From Ensifer sp. Root278 (lineage in GTDB: Bacteria; Pseudomonadota; Alphaproteobacteria; Rhizobiales; Rhizobiaceae), in NCBI RefSeq assembly GCF_001429285.1, contig NZ_LMJJ01000002.1, positions 62,727-126,726 on the forward strand: a DNA stretch of 64,000 nt, read 5' to 3'. Numbering within the stretch: position 1 is the first letter of the stretch; every line of letters starts with the position of its first letter. Positions 37,091-45,258 of this stretch are shown here, piece by piece. The notes beneath the pieces were generated by a model. It was not told where the DNA came from. It ran no database searches and saw only the letters and a list, made by a program, of their open reading frames with translations. The translations under genes were made by a program, and so were the position numbers.

Positions 37091-38113
37091 GTGACCACAC
37101 GACGCGTCACAAGCCTCAAGGATGTAGCCCGCGCTGCCGGCGTTTCCGTGACGACGGTCTCGCGGCTGCTGAACGGATCGCTCGACCTTCCTCACGAGAC
37201 GAAGAAGCGGATCTCCGACGCGATCCACGACCTCAATTACCAGCCCAACCCGCATGCCCGCCGGCTCAGCCGCGGTCGTTCCGATACGATCGGTCTTGTC
37301 GTTCCGGATATCGCCAATCCGTTCTTCGCCACGCTCGTAGCCGCGGTCGAAGAAGAAGCGGATACTCGCGGGCTTGCCGTCTCTCTTTACGCGACACTCA
37401 ACCGCGCCGGTCGCGAGGTCGCCTATCTCCAGCTCATCGAGCGCAATCACGTCGATGGCCTGATCTTCGTCACCAACCACCCGGATGACGGTCAACTCGC
37501 CACCCTGATAAACCGAACCGGCAAAGTCGTGATCGCCGACGAAGACGTTCCGGGTGCTCAGGCGCCAAAGCTGTTCTGCGACAATGAGCTGGGCGGATCG
37601 CTTGCCGGCAGGCATCTGGCCGAATTCGGGCACAAAGATGTACTGTTCGTCGGCGGCCCGGAAGCGATGATCAGTTCACGTCGGCGCTTCAACGGTCTTG
37701 AAGGGGCGCTGCGCGACGCTTTTGGCGAGGATTTCCGTCTTTCTAAATACGCCGGCGACTACACGGTGACTTTCGGACGGCAGGCAGCAAAGCGCTTCAT
37801 CGAGGAAGGCCGCCCGGCAACGGCGATTTTCGCCAGTTCGGACGAAATCGCCATTGGCATGATCGAGGTCTTCCGTGACCAGGGGGTGTCGATCCCGGAC
37901 GACGTCTCGGTCATCGGCTTCGACGATGTCGGCCCGCTCCACCTTTTCGGTCCGCCCATGACCGCCGTTCGCCAGCCGGTGCGCGCGATCGGCGAGCGTG
38001 CCCTCTCCCTTCTTCTCGAAACAAACTGGCAGGACAAGCAGGCTCCCATCGAGGAGCTCCTGCCAGTCGAAATCGTCGTGCGGAAATCCGTTGCTCCGCC
38101 TGCGAAACGATAA
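37091..38113 (+). CDS. LacI-family transcriptional repressor
   Basis: A 340-residue repressor starting at a GTG with GGAG 6 bases upstream. The DNA-binding helix-turn-helix and hinge are at residues 6-60 (SLKDVARAAGVSVTTVSRLL, RRLSRGRSDTIGLVVPDIAN). The rest is a periplasmic-binding-like ligand domain ending in DDVSVIGFDDVGPLHLFGPP. It leads the plus-strand cluster and probably senses the compound imported by the adjacent ABC system or its product. The double operator just upstream supports autoregulation. Confidence 0.9.
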   Translation: MTTRRVTSLKDVARAAGVSVTTVSRLLNGSLDLPHETKKRISDAIHDLNYQPNPHARRLSRGRSDTIGLVVPDIANPFFATLVAAVEEEADTRGLAVSLYATLNRAGREVAYLQLIERNHVDGLIFVTNHPDDGQLATLINRTGKVVIADEDVPGAQAPKLFCDNELGGSLAGRHLAEFGHKDVLFVGGPEAMISSRRRFNGLEGALRDAFGEDFRLSKYAGDYTVTFGRQAAKRFIEEGRPATAIFASSDEIAIGMIEVFRDQGVSIPDDVSVIGFDDVGPLHLFGPPMTAVRQPVRAIGERALSLLLETNWQDKQAPIEELLPVEIVVRKSVAPPAKR

Positions 38114-38147
38114 ATCACGCAATGGAGAACCAACAGAGGATGAGAAC

Positions 38148-39104
38148 ATGAATTGGACTTTGAAACGCAGGACCTTAGTCGCCACGCTTGGCTTCACGGC
38201 ATTGACGACCCTCGGCGCGGCTCTCTCACCGGCTCTTGCCGCCGAAAAGACCTTTGCACTCGTGCAGATCAACCAGCAGGCGCTGTTCTTCAATCAGATG
38301 AACGAAGGCGCGCAGAAGGCGGCCGACGCCGCCGGCGCGAAGCTAGTCATTTTCAATGCCAACAACGATCCGGCCGCGCAGAATAGCGCGATCGAGACCT
38401 ATATCCAGCAGAAGGTCGATGGCATCGCCGTCGTCGCAATCGACGTCAACGGCATCATGCCGGCCGTCAACCAGGCGGCCGAAGCCGGGATCCCCGTCGT
38501 TGCCATCGACGCGATCCTGCCGGAGGGCCCGCAAAAGGCGCAGATCGGCGTTGACAACGCCACGGCGGGTGCCGATATGGGCAAGTTCTTCCTCGACTAC
38601 GTCAAGGCCAATGCCGACGGCAAGGCCAAGATCGGTGTCGTCGGCGCGCTCAACTCCTTCATCCAGAACGTTCGCCAGGAGGGATTTGAAAAGACCATCA
38701 AGGGTGTCGACGGCATCAGCTCGGCCGGCGTCGTCGACGGACAGAATGTGCAGGACAACGCGCTCTCGGCCGCCGAGAACCTGATTACCGGCAACCCTGA
38801 CCTGACGGCGATCTACGCCACCGGCGAGCCGGCCCTGATGGGTGCCATCGCCGCGGTCGAGAGCCAGAGCAAGCAGGATAGCGTGAAGGTCTTCGGTTGG
38901 GATCTGACGGCCCAGGCGATCGCGGGCATCGATGCCGGCTACGTCACCGCCGTAATCCAGCAGGACCCGGCCGCCATGGGTGCCGCTGCCGTTGACGCCT
39001 TGAAGAAGATATCCGACGGCGGCAGCGTCGAGAAGACCATCGCCGTGCCGGTAACGATCGTCACCAAGGACAACGTCGAGCCATATCGGGCGATCTTCAA
39101 ATGA
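38148..39104 (+). CDS. Ribose-type ABC substrate-binding protein
   Basis: A 318-residue secreted protein. Signal peptide residues 1-31 (cleavage near ALA-AEK) precede a Peripla_BP_4 domain: NQQALFFNQMNEGAQKAADA, QQKVDGIAVVAIDVN, GIPVVAIDAILPEG. This is the family of ribose, xylose and autoinducer-2 binding proteins, so a sugar- or nucleoside-like ligand is expected. ATG 38148 has GAGGA about 7 bases upstream; the frame is open further upstream inside lacI only by chance. It is the first gene of the importer. Confidence 0.9.
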   Translation: MNWTLKRRTLVATLGFTALTTLGAALSPALAAEKTFALVQINQQALFFNQMNEGAQKAADAAGAKLVIFNANNDPAAQNSAIETYIQQKVDGIAVVAIDVNGIMPAVNQAAEAGIPVVAIDAILPEGPQKAQIGVDNATAGADMGKFFLDYVKANADGKAKIGVVGALNSFIQNVRQEGFEKTIKGVDGISSAGVVDGQNVQDNALSAAENLITGNPDLTAIYATGEPALMGAIAAVESQSKQDSVKVFGWDLTAQAIAGIDAGYVTAVIQQDPAAMGAAAVDALKKISDGGSVEKTIAVPVTIVTKDNVEPYRAIFK

Positions 39105-39907
39105 TGACGACTGAAAGACAGCATCCTCCCGCTGTCGCTGGTGTCGGGGGGGCTCTGCCCTCCCGCACCGGTGCCAGTCCCCGCGTGTCCCTCAAGGGGA
39201 TTATCAAGACGTTCGGATCGCACCAGGCGCTGCGTGGTGTTGACCTCGACATCTATCCCGGCGAGTGCCTTGGCCTCGTCGGCGACAATGCCGCCGGCAA
39301 ATCGACGCTGACCAAGGTCATCTCGGGAACCTACATACCCGATGGTGGGACCATTACTCTGGAAGGCGAAGAGGTTCGGTTTTCGGGGCCCGCTGATGCC
39401 CGCAACCGCAATATCGAAATGGTTTTCCAGGATCTGAGCCTTTGCGACCACATCGATGTGGTCGGCAATCTCTTTCTGGGTCGAGAAATCAGCAAAGGGC
39501 CATTTCTCGATACGAAGACCATGCTCGCCGAAGCCCGCAAGATGCTCGACGCCCTGGAGATCCGCATTCCCCGGCTGACGGGAAAGGTAGCCCAGCTCTC
39601 GGGCGGACAGCGCCAGGCCATCGCCATTGCCCGCGCCGCGTCGTTCAACCCGAAGGTCCTGATCATGGACGAGCCCACTTCGGCACTTGCCGTGGCGGAG
39701 GTCGAAGCCGTGCTCGCGCTCATCAACCGCGTTAAAGCGAAAGGCGTGTCCGTCATCCTGATCACCCATCGCCTCCAGGACCTGTTCCGTGTCTGCGACC
39801 GCATTGCCGTCATGTACGAAGGCACCAAGGTGGCCGAGCGCGAAATCGGCAAGACCAACCTGGAAGACCTCGTCAAGCTGATCGTCGGGGAAGGAGCCAA
39901 ACAATGA
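39101..39907 (+). CDS. Ribose-type ABC ATPase, single nucleotide-binding domain
   Basis: A 268-residue ATPase. Walker A is GDNAAGKST, the signature LSGGQRQAIAIARAA, Walker B VLIMDEPTSALAV, with the H-loop LITHR. RbsA-type proteins usually carry two fused ATPase domains; this one has only one, as in the FrcA/XylG-like half transporters, so it must act as a homodimer. It overlaps the binding protein gene by 4 bp and the permease by 4 bp. Confidence 0.92.
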   Translation: MMTTERQHPPAVAGVGGALPSRTGASPRVSLKGIIKTFGSHQALRGVDLDIYPGECLGLVGDNAAGKSTLTKVISGTYIPDGGTITLEGEEVRFSGPADARNRNIEMVFQDLSLCDHIDVVGNLFLGREISKGPFLDTKTMLAEARKMLDALEIRIPRLTGKVAQLSGGQRQAIAIARAASFNPKVLIMDEPTSALAVAEVEAVLALINRVKAKGVSVILITHRLQDLFRVCDRIAVMYEGTKVAEREIGKTNLEDLVKLIVGEGAKQ

Positions 39908-40905
39908 CGGCCTATACCGAACGCGCAAAAGGCTCGCCGGCGGCGGATTTCCTGTCTGAAAACGCCCAGGTCCTGTCGATCGCCTTCTTTTTCCTGGCCT
40001 GCGTGGTCTTCTTCGCTGCCACGACCGACACGTTCATGACGCTCGGCAACATTCTGAACGTCATCCGCCAGGCGGCGCCGATCCTCATCGTCGCGGTCGC
40101 CATGACGCTTGTCATCATCACCGGTGGCATTGACCTCTCGGTAGGCTCGCAGGTCGCGCTGGTCAATGCGGTTGCCGCCATCGTGATGGCGATGGGCTAT
40201 CCATGGCCGCTGGTCGTCGTCGCCATGCTTTTCTTCGGCGCATTTCTCGGCTTCGTCCAGGGGTGGTTTACCGCCTATCAGGGCATTCCGGCGTTCATCG
40301 TCACGCTTGCGGGCCTGTCGATCCTGCGCGGGCTCGCGCTCTATCTGACGCAGGGCTACTCGATCCCGATCAAGGACGCACCGGGCTTCTTCATGCTTGG
40401 CCGCGGCGAACTGTTGGGCATCCCCGTTCCGGCGCTGATCGCAGTCGCGGTCGCAGTCGCAGGCTATGTCGTCATATCCTCGACCAAATACGGCCGCCAG
40501 GTCGTTGCAGTCGGCTCCAACATGGAGGCCGCCCGTCGCGTCGGCATGCCGGCGAAATGGGTGATCGCTTCGGTCTATATGATCGCCGGGGTTGCCTGCG
40601 CCCTTGCCGGCCTGCTGATCGCCGCCCGCCTCGGCTCCGGCTCGTCGAATGCGGCCGTCGGCTTCGAGCTGCAGGTCATCGCCGCGGTGGTGCTGGGCGG
40701 AACGTCGCTGATGGGCGGTCGCGGCACGATCCTCGGCACCGTGCTTGGCACCATGACGATTGCGGTCATCGGCAACGGCCTGATTCTGATGCATATCTCG
40801 CCGTTCTTCACGCAGATCGTCACAGGCGCGATTATTCTCGTCGCGATCTGGCTCAACACCCGGATCTTCACCGCCAACTTTCGCCTCGGCGGCAAGAAGA
40901 GATAG
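39904..40905 (+). CDS. Ribose-type ABC permease
   Basis: A 333-residue membrane protein of the RbsC family with about 8-10 spans. Family motifs are TGGIDLSVGSQVALVNAVAA, YGRQVVAVGSNMEAARRVGM and AVVLGGTSLMGGRGTILGT. It completes a three-gene importer with tight overlaps. Confidence 0.93.
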   Translation: MTAYTERAKGSPAADFLSENAQVLSIAFFFLACVVFFAATTDTFMTLGNILNVIRQAAPILIVAVAMTLVIITGGIDLSVGSQVALVNAVAAIVMAMGYPWPLVVVAMLFFGAFLGFVQGWFTAYQGIPAFIVTLAGLSILRGLALYLTQGYSIPIKDAPGFFMLGRGELLGIPVPALIAVAVAVAGYVVISSTKYGRQVVAVGSNMEAARRVGMPAKWVIASVYMIAGVACALAGLLIAARLGSGSSNAAVGFELQVIAAVVLGGTSLMGGRGTILGTVLGTMTIAVIGNGLILMHISPFFTQIVTGAIILVAIWLNTRIFTANFRLGGKKR

Positions 40906-40910
40906 CCGTC

Positions 40911-41978
40911 ATGACACAAGAACTGTCTGAAGCACATGTGCGATCCGGCAAGGTGATGACCGTGACGGGGGCGATCGATGCGGAAGAGCTTGGCATCACG
41001 CTGATGCACGAGCATATCCTCAACGATTGCCGCTGCTGGTGGAACGCGCCGCAGACGAAGGAGCGTCAGTATCTCGCCGAAGGTTTCGTCTGCATGGAGA
41101 TCCTCGGCGAACTGCGCCAGGATCCCTTCGTCAACAAGCACAACATCACGCTTGACGACGAACCCCTGGCAATCGCCGAACTGAAAGCCTTCGCCGCCGA
41201 AAGGGGCCGCACGGTCGTCGAGCCCACCTGCAAGGGCATCGGCAGAAACCCGCTGGCGCTCAGGCGGATTTCCAGGGCGACCGGCCTCAACATCGTGATG
41301 GGTGCGGGATATTACCTCGCCTCCTCCCATCCGGCCGAGGTAGCCGGCATGAGCGTCGACCAGATCGCCGACGGCATCGTTCGCGAGGCGATCGAAGGCG
41401 TCGATGGCACGGATGTGAAAATCGGGCTGATCGGTGAGATCGGCGTCTCCGCGGATTTCACCCCGGCGGAGGAAAAGTCGTTGCGCGGCGCGGCCCGGGC
41501 GCAGATTCGAACCGGTCTGCCGCTGATGGTGCATCTGCCGGGCTGGTTCCGGCTCGGCCATCGCGTGCTCGATGTCATCACTGAAGAAGGTGCTGATCTC
41601 CGCCACACCGTGCTTTGCCACATGAACCCGTCGCACGATGATTTCGCATACCAGAGCGAACTTGCCGCCCGCGGCGCGTTCATCGAATACGACATGATCG
41701 GCATGGACTTTTTCTATGCCGATCAGCAGGTGCAATGCCCCAGCGACGAGGAGGCCGCACGGGCGATCGCAAGGCTGGTGGAGGCCGGCCATATCGACCG
41801 CATCCTGCTTTCGCACGACGTGTTCCTGAAGATGATGCTCAGCCACTACGGAGGCAACGGCTATGCCTACGTCCTGCGCCACTTCCTGCCGCGCCTCAAA
41901 CGACACGGACTGAACGACGATGCGCTCGACCGGATGATGCGGGGCAACCCCCGCTCGGTATTCCAAACCGGGGCCTGA
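40911..41978 (+). CDS. Phosphotriesterase-family metal hydrolase
   Basis: A 355-residue TIM-barrel amidohydrolase of the PTE-homology family. Visible metal and active-site motifs are LMHEHIL (HxH near residue 33), LIGEIGVSADFT at the bridging-ligand position (Glu rather than carboxylated Lys), MVHLPGW, HTVLCHMNPSHDD and the late Asp in LLSHDVF. Relatives are lactonases, phosphotriesterases and uncharacterised hydrolases. ATG 40911 follows the permease stop by 5 bp, so it is in the same operon and likely hydrolyses the imported compound or a derivative. Confidence 0.88.
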   Translation: MTQELSEAHVRSGKVMTVTGAIDAEELGITLMHEHILNDCRCWWNAPQTKERQYLAEGFVCMEILGELRQDPFVNKHNITLDDEPLAIAELKAFAAERGRTVVEPTCKGIGRNPLALRRISRATGLNIVMGAGYYLASSHPAEVAGMSVDQIADGIVREAIEGVDGTDVKIGLIGEIGVSADFTPAEEKSLRGAARAQIRTGLPLMVHLPGWFRLGHRVLDVITEEGADLRHTVLCHMNPSHDDFAYQSELAARGAFIEYDMIGMDFFYADQQVQCPSDEEAARAIARLVEAGHIDRILLSHDVFLKMMLSHYGGNGYAYVLRHFLPRLKRHGLNDDALDRMMRGNPRSVFQTGA

Positions 41979-42018
41979 CAGTCGGCTCCAAACGCAATTC
42001 AAGACCTACGGATAGAAC

Positions 42019-42786
42019 ATGACCAAGAAAGTACTTCTCGTCGGCGAGAGCTGGGTTAGCTCCGCCACCCACTATAAGGGTTTCGACCAGTTCGGCAGCG
42101 TCACCTTTCATCTCGGGGCGGAACCGCTCGTCAAGGTGCTGAAGGGCAGCGAATTCGAGCTGACCTACATGACCGCGCACGACGCGGTCGAACAGTTCCC
42201 TTATGAGATGGCCGGCCTCGACGCCTACGACGCCATCATCCTGTCGGACATCGGCGCCAACTCGCTGTTGCTGCCGCCGGCAGTCTGGCTGCACTCCCGC
42301 ACCGTTCCGAACCGGCTGAAGCTGATCAAGGCCTGGGTGGAAAAAGGCGGCGCATTGCTGATGGTCGGCGGCTACTTCTCCTTCCAGGGCATCGACGGCA
42401 AGGCGCGCTGGCGCCGTACGGCGGTCGAAGACACGCTTCCCGTCACCTGCCTTCCCTATGACGACCGCGTCGAAATCCCCGAAGGTGCTGTTGCCGACGT
42501 CGTCAAGCCGGATCATCCGACCATGGCGGGGCTTTCGGGCGACTGGCCGCTGCTTCTCGGCGTCAACGAAGTGGAGGTGCGCCCGGGCGCGGAGGTCATC
42601 GCCCGTCTTCCGGCAGACCAGGGCGGCCACCCGCTGCTCGTCCTTGGCAGCTTCGGCAAGGGCCGCACCGCCGCCTGGACGTCCGATATCGGCCCGCACT
42701 GGCTGTCGCCGGCATTCTGCGAGTGGGAGGGCTACGGCCGCCTCTGGAAGAACATCCTCGGATGGATGACGGAGACGGCGCGCTAG
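42019..42786 (+). CDS. Class I glutamine amidotransferase-like protein
   Basis: A 255-residue protein with a flavodoxin-like GATase1 fold: VLLVGESWVSSATHYKGFDQ at the N-terminus, DAYDAIILSDIGANSL in the middle and KGRTAAWTSDIGPHW near the end. No obvious Cys sits in a nucleophile elbow (the expected position reads MVGGYFS), so amidotransferase activity is doubtful. It looks like the cytoplasmic amidotransferase-like proteins found next to sugar operons. It follows the PTE gene by 40 bp; function unknown. Confidence 0.7.
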   Translation: MTKKVLLVGESWVSSATHYKGFDQFGSVTFHLGAEPLVKVLKGSEFELTYMTAHDAVEQFPYEMAGLDAYDAIILSDIGANSLLLPPAVWLHSRTVPNRLKLIKAWVEKGGALLMVGGYFSFQGIDGKARWRRTAVEDTLPVTCLPYDDRVEIPEGAVADVVKPDHPTMAGLSGDWPLLLGVNEVEVRPGAEVIARLPADQGGHPLLVLGSFGKGRTAAWTSDIGPHWLSPAFCEWEGYGRLWKNILGWMTETAR

Positions 42787-42796
42787 GCACGGCAAA

Positions 42797-42823
42797 GCGC
42801 GCTGGGTTGAAAACTCAGCGCGC
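42797..42823. terminator. Bidirectional hairpin between convergent genes
   Basis: A 12-bp stem: GCGCGCTGGGTT (42797-42808) with AACTCAGCGCGC (42812-42823), one G-T wobble, loop GAA. It overlaps the last codons of the convergent PfkB kinase gene. The T-tract is poor on either strand. Confidence 0.5.
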
Positions 42824-43714
42824 GGCGAGGATCGCCGTCAGTTGCTCGAGCGAGGGGAACGCCGAGCGGGTGCCCGGGCGGCTGACGGTGATGGCGGCAG
42901 CCCGCGTCGCATGTTCGATGGCCGTCTTGTCGAGGCCGCTGCCACGCAGTGCCGCGGATGCCAGCGCCACCGCCATGAACGTGTCGCCGGCACCTGTCGT
43001 GTCGACGACGTCGCATTCGACGGCAGCAACACGGACGCTGCCCTCGGCTGTGACAAGCATGGCGCCGTTGCCGCCGAAGGTCAGGACGACTTCGCGAACG
43101 CCAGCCGCAAGCAACTTGCGGGCAGCCTCTTCGCCACGTGTGCCGGTCATTGCCTGCGCCTCGCCCTCATTGAGAAAGGCGATGTCGGTCAAAGGCCACA
43201 GGTTGCTGAAATAGGGACGCAAGGGAGACGGATTGAAGGCAGTAGTCATTCGGCGGGTGCGAGCGGCCTCAAGCACGCCTCGGGTCGTCTCGTCGGACAG
43301 ATTGCCCTGGAGCACCGCGAGGTCTCCGGGAGCGGCATTGGCAAAGGGCGCGATGGCATCGGCAAGCGTTAGGTTTTGCGCGCAGTCGGTCGTGGTGATG
43401 TTGACGTTTTCGCCATCCGGTGTGGTCAGCACGATCGAGAAGTCGGTGGACTTCCCGGGGATGGGCACAAGGCGACTGACGACCGGTTCGCTCGCCAGGT
43501 GCTGGCGGATCATGTCGGCGCGAAAGCCGTCGCCGAAAGCGGCAACAAGGCTCGTCGACAGGCCCGTCCGGGCCATCACGACCGCCTGGTTCGCGCCCTT
43601 GCCACCAAGATCCCGGGATCGCTGGCTGCCATGGATCGATGCGCCCGCGGCCGGCATTTCCGACACGGCGATGGTCTCGTCCACCGTCACATTACCGATT
43701 ACGTAAGCGTGCAT
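42815..43714 (-). CDS. PfkB/ribokinase-family sugar kinase
   Basis: A 299-residue kinase. The N-terminal PfkB signature RDLGGKGANQAVVMARTG and the C-terminal catalytic motif DVVDTTGAGDTFMAVALAS (Asp base) are intact. Family members phosphorylate ribose, nucleosides, pseudouridine or hydroxymethylpyrimidine. I chose ATG 43714 (AAGG 8 bases upstream) over 43720. It is the only gene in the cluster on the minus strand, converging on the amidotransferase-like gene and divergent, by 25 bp, from btpA. Confidence 0.88.
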   Translation of the reverse strand: MHAYVIGNVTVDETIAVSEMPAAGASIHGSQRSRDLGGKGANQAVVMARTGLSTSLVAAFGDGFRADMIRQHLASEPVVSRLVPIPGKSTDFSIVLTTPDGENVNITTTDCAQNLTLADAIAPFANAAPGDLAVLQGNLSDETTRGVLEAARTRRMTTAFNPSPLRPYFSNLWPLTDIAFLNEGEAQAMTGTRGEEAARKLLAAGVREVVLTFGGNGAMLVTAEGSVRVAAVECDVVDTTGAGDTFMAVALASAALRGSGLDKTAIEHATRAAAITVSRPGTRSAFPSLEQLTAILAAR

Positions 43715-43739
43715 GAACATACCTTCGAAAGGGAGAGAA

Positions 43740-44582
43740 ATGCAGGAAATATCTGACAAGTCCTCAAGCGCCATAAGGGAAATATTCGGGACTGACAAGG
43801 TTCTGATCGGCATGATCCATTGCCCGGCCTTCCCCGGTGCGCCGCGCTATCGGGGCGCCGATATGTCGACCATCTACGATGCCTGCATGCGTGATGCCGA
43901 GGCGCTGGTCGAGGGTGGCCTGCATGGCCTGATGATCGAAAATCATGGCGACGTGCCCTTCTCCAAACCGGAAGATATCGGCCACGAAACGGCAGCCTTC
44001 ATGTCCGTCGTCACCGACCGGATCGCGCGGGCCACCGGTGTGCCGCTCGGCATCAACGTCCTTGCCAATGCGCCGATCCCGGCCTTTGCGATCGCCATGG
44101 CCGGCGGCGCCAGGTTCATCCGCGTCAACCAGTGGGCCAATGCCTATGTCGCCAATGAAGGCTTCATGGAGGGCCGTGCGGCAGAAGCAATGCGATATCG
44201 TTCGCTGCTGCGCGCCGAGCACATCAAGGTCTTTGCCGACAGCCACGTGAAGCATGGCGCTCACGCGATCGTCGCCGACCGGTCGATCCAGGAACTGACG
44301 CGTGACCTCGCCTTCTTCGATGCCGACGGCGTGATCGCCACCGGTCAGCGCACCGGCAACACGGCAACCATAGAGGAAATCGAAGAGATCGGCTCGGCCA
44401 CGCATCTGCCGCTTCTGGTCGGCTCGGGCGTGACCAAGGACAACATCGTCGAAATACTCAAGCGCACCAACGGCGTGATCGTTGCCTCGTCGCTGAAGCA
44501 GGGCGGGGTCTGGTGGAACCCGGTCGACATCGAGCGGGTCAAAGCTTTCCGCGCCGCCGCAGAACCGGCGCTGGAGGCATGA
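43740..44582 (+). CDS. BtpA/SgcQ-family TIM-barrel protein
   Basis: A 280-residue protein of the BtpA family: LIGMIHCPAFPGAPRY, GLMIENHGDVPF, NVLANAPIPAFAIAMAGGAR, RVNQWANAYV and ADSHVKHGAHAI. E. coli SgcQ in this family is a putative nucleosidase or aldolase; cyanobacterial BtpA affects photosystem I stability. The activity is unproven. ATG 43740 has GGGAGAG upstream. It is followed by tenA with a 4-bp overlap, so the two are translationally coupled. Confidence 0.85.
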   Translation: MQEISDKSSSAIREIFGTDKVLIGMIHCPAFPGAPRYRGADMSTIYDACMRDAEALVEGGLHGLMIENHGDVPFSKPEDIGHETAAFMSVVTDRIARATGVPLGINVLANAPIPAFAIAMAGGARFIRVNQWANAYVANEGFMEGRAAEAMRYRSLLRAEHIKVFADSHVKHGAHAIVADRSIQELTRDLAFFDADGVIATGQRTGNTATIEEIEEIGSATHLPLLVGSGVTKDNIVEILKRTNGVIVASSLKQGGVWWNPVDIERVKAFRAAAEPALEA

Positions 44583-45232
44583 CAATGGTGGCTGAAACGC
44601 TTTCGGAACAGATCCTGCGGGAAAACGCTGCCGTCTTCGAAGCCATGGTGAACCATCGCTTCGTCGACGACATCGTGCTGGAGCGCCTGTCCGCGCAAGT
44701 TTTCGAACGCTATCTCGTCTATGAGGGTGCCTTCGTCGAAACCGCGATCTCGATCTTCGCCTTTGCGACGGCGAAGGCCGAGACGATCGTACAGAAGCGC
44801 TGGCTGATCGCCGTTCTGGATGCGCTCTCCAACCAGCAGATTGCCTATTTCGAACGGATTTTTGCCGAGCGCAGCATCGATCCCGGCGCCTACGATCTCA
44901 ATGTTGCCGAGGTCGAGGCTTTCCGAACGGGCATGCTGGATATCGCCCGCAACGGAGGCTTCTTCGATACCGTCGCCGCCATGTTCGCCGCGGAATGGAT
45001 GTACTGGACCTGGTCGAAAAGGGCTGCGCAAGCAAACATTGCCGATCCGCATCTGAAAGAATGGGTCGAAATGCATGCGGATGATGATTTCGCGGCGCAG
45101 GCGAAGTGGCTGAGGCAAGAGCTCGACGCCGCCGGCGACACGCTCGAGGTTTCCGAGCGCAAACGTCTGAGCGCTATCTTCGGGCGCGCACAGCAACTGG
45201 AAATCGCCTTTCATGATGCAGCCTACGGCTGA
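44579..45232 (+). CDS. TenA-family protein lacking the active-site Cys (TenA_E type)
   Basis: A 217-residue all-helical protein of the TenA/thiaminase II family (SEQILRENAAVFEAMVNHRF, FERYLVYEGAFVETAISIFA, AAMFAAEWMYWTWSKRAAQ). The whole protein contains no cysteine, so the catalytic Cys of classical TenA_C enzymes is absent and it falls in the TenA_E group. TenA proteins hydrolyse aminomethyl-pyrimidine from degraded thiamine, and TenA_E members have been linked to related pyrimidine salvage. ATG 44579 overlaps btpA; ATG 44585 is an alternative. Its coupling with a carbamoylase/deformylase-like gene is suggestive. Confidence 0.82.
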   Translation: MTMVAETLSEQILRENAAVFEAMVNHRFVDDIVLERLSAQVFERYLVYEGAFVETAISIFAFATAKAETIVQKRWLIAVLDALSNQQIAYFERIFAERSIDPGAYDLNVAEVEAFRTGMLDIARNGGFFDTVAAMFAAEWMYWTWSKRAAQANIADPHLKEWVEMHADDDFAAQAKWLRQELDAAGDTLEVSERKRLSAIFGRAQQLEIAFHDAAYG

Positions 45233-45258
45233 TCGGGACGACCTGTCAGGAGCCGACC

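Noticed and set aside
39331-40794. Long minus-strand open frame (487 codons)
   Set aside because: It is antisense to the ABC ATPase and permease genes, its translation is low-complexity Asp/Arg/His-rich, and it has no domain; it follows from high GC codon use.
40575-42002. Long minus-strand open frame (475 codons)
   Set aside because: Antisense to the permease and phosphotriesterase genes, both of which have clear family motifs; no recognisable domain in the antisense frame.
42019-42786. Assigning a true glutamine amidotransferase activity
   Set aside because: No cysteine is visible at the nucleophile elbow, so only the fold is supported.
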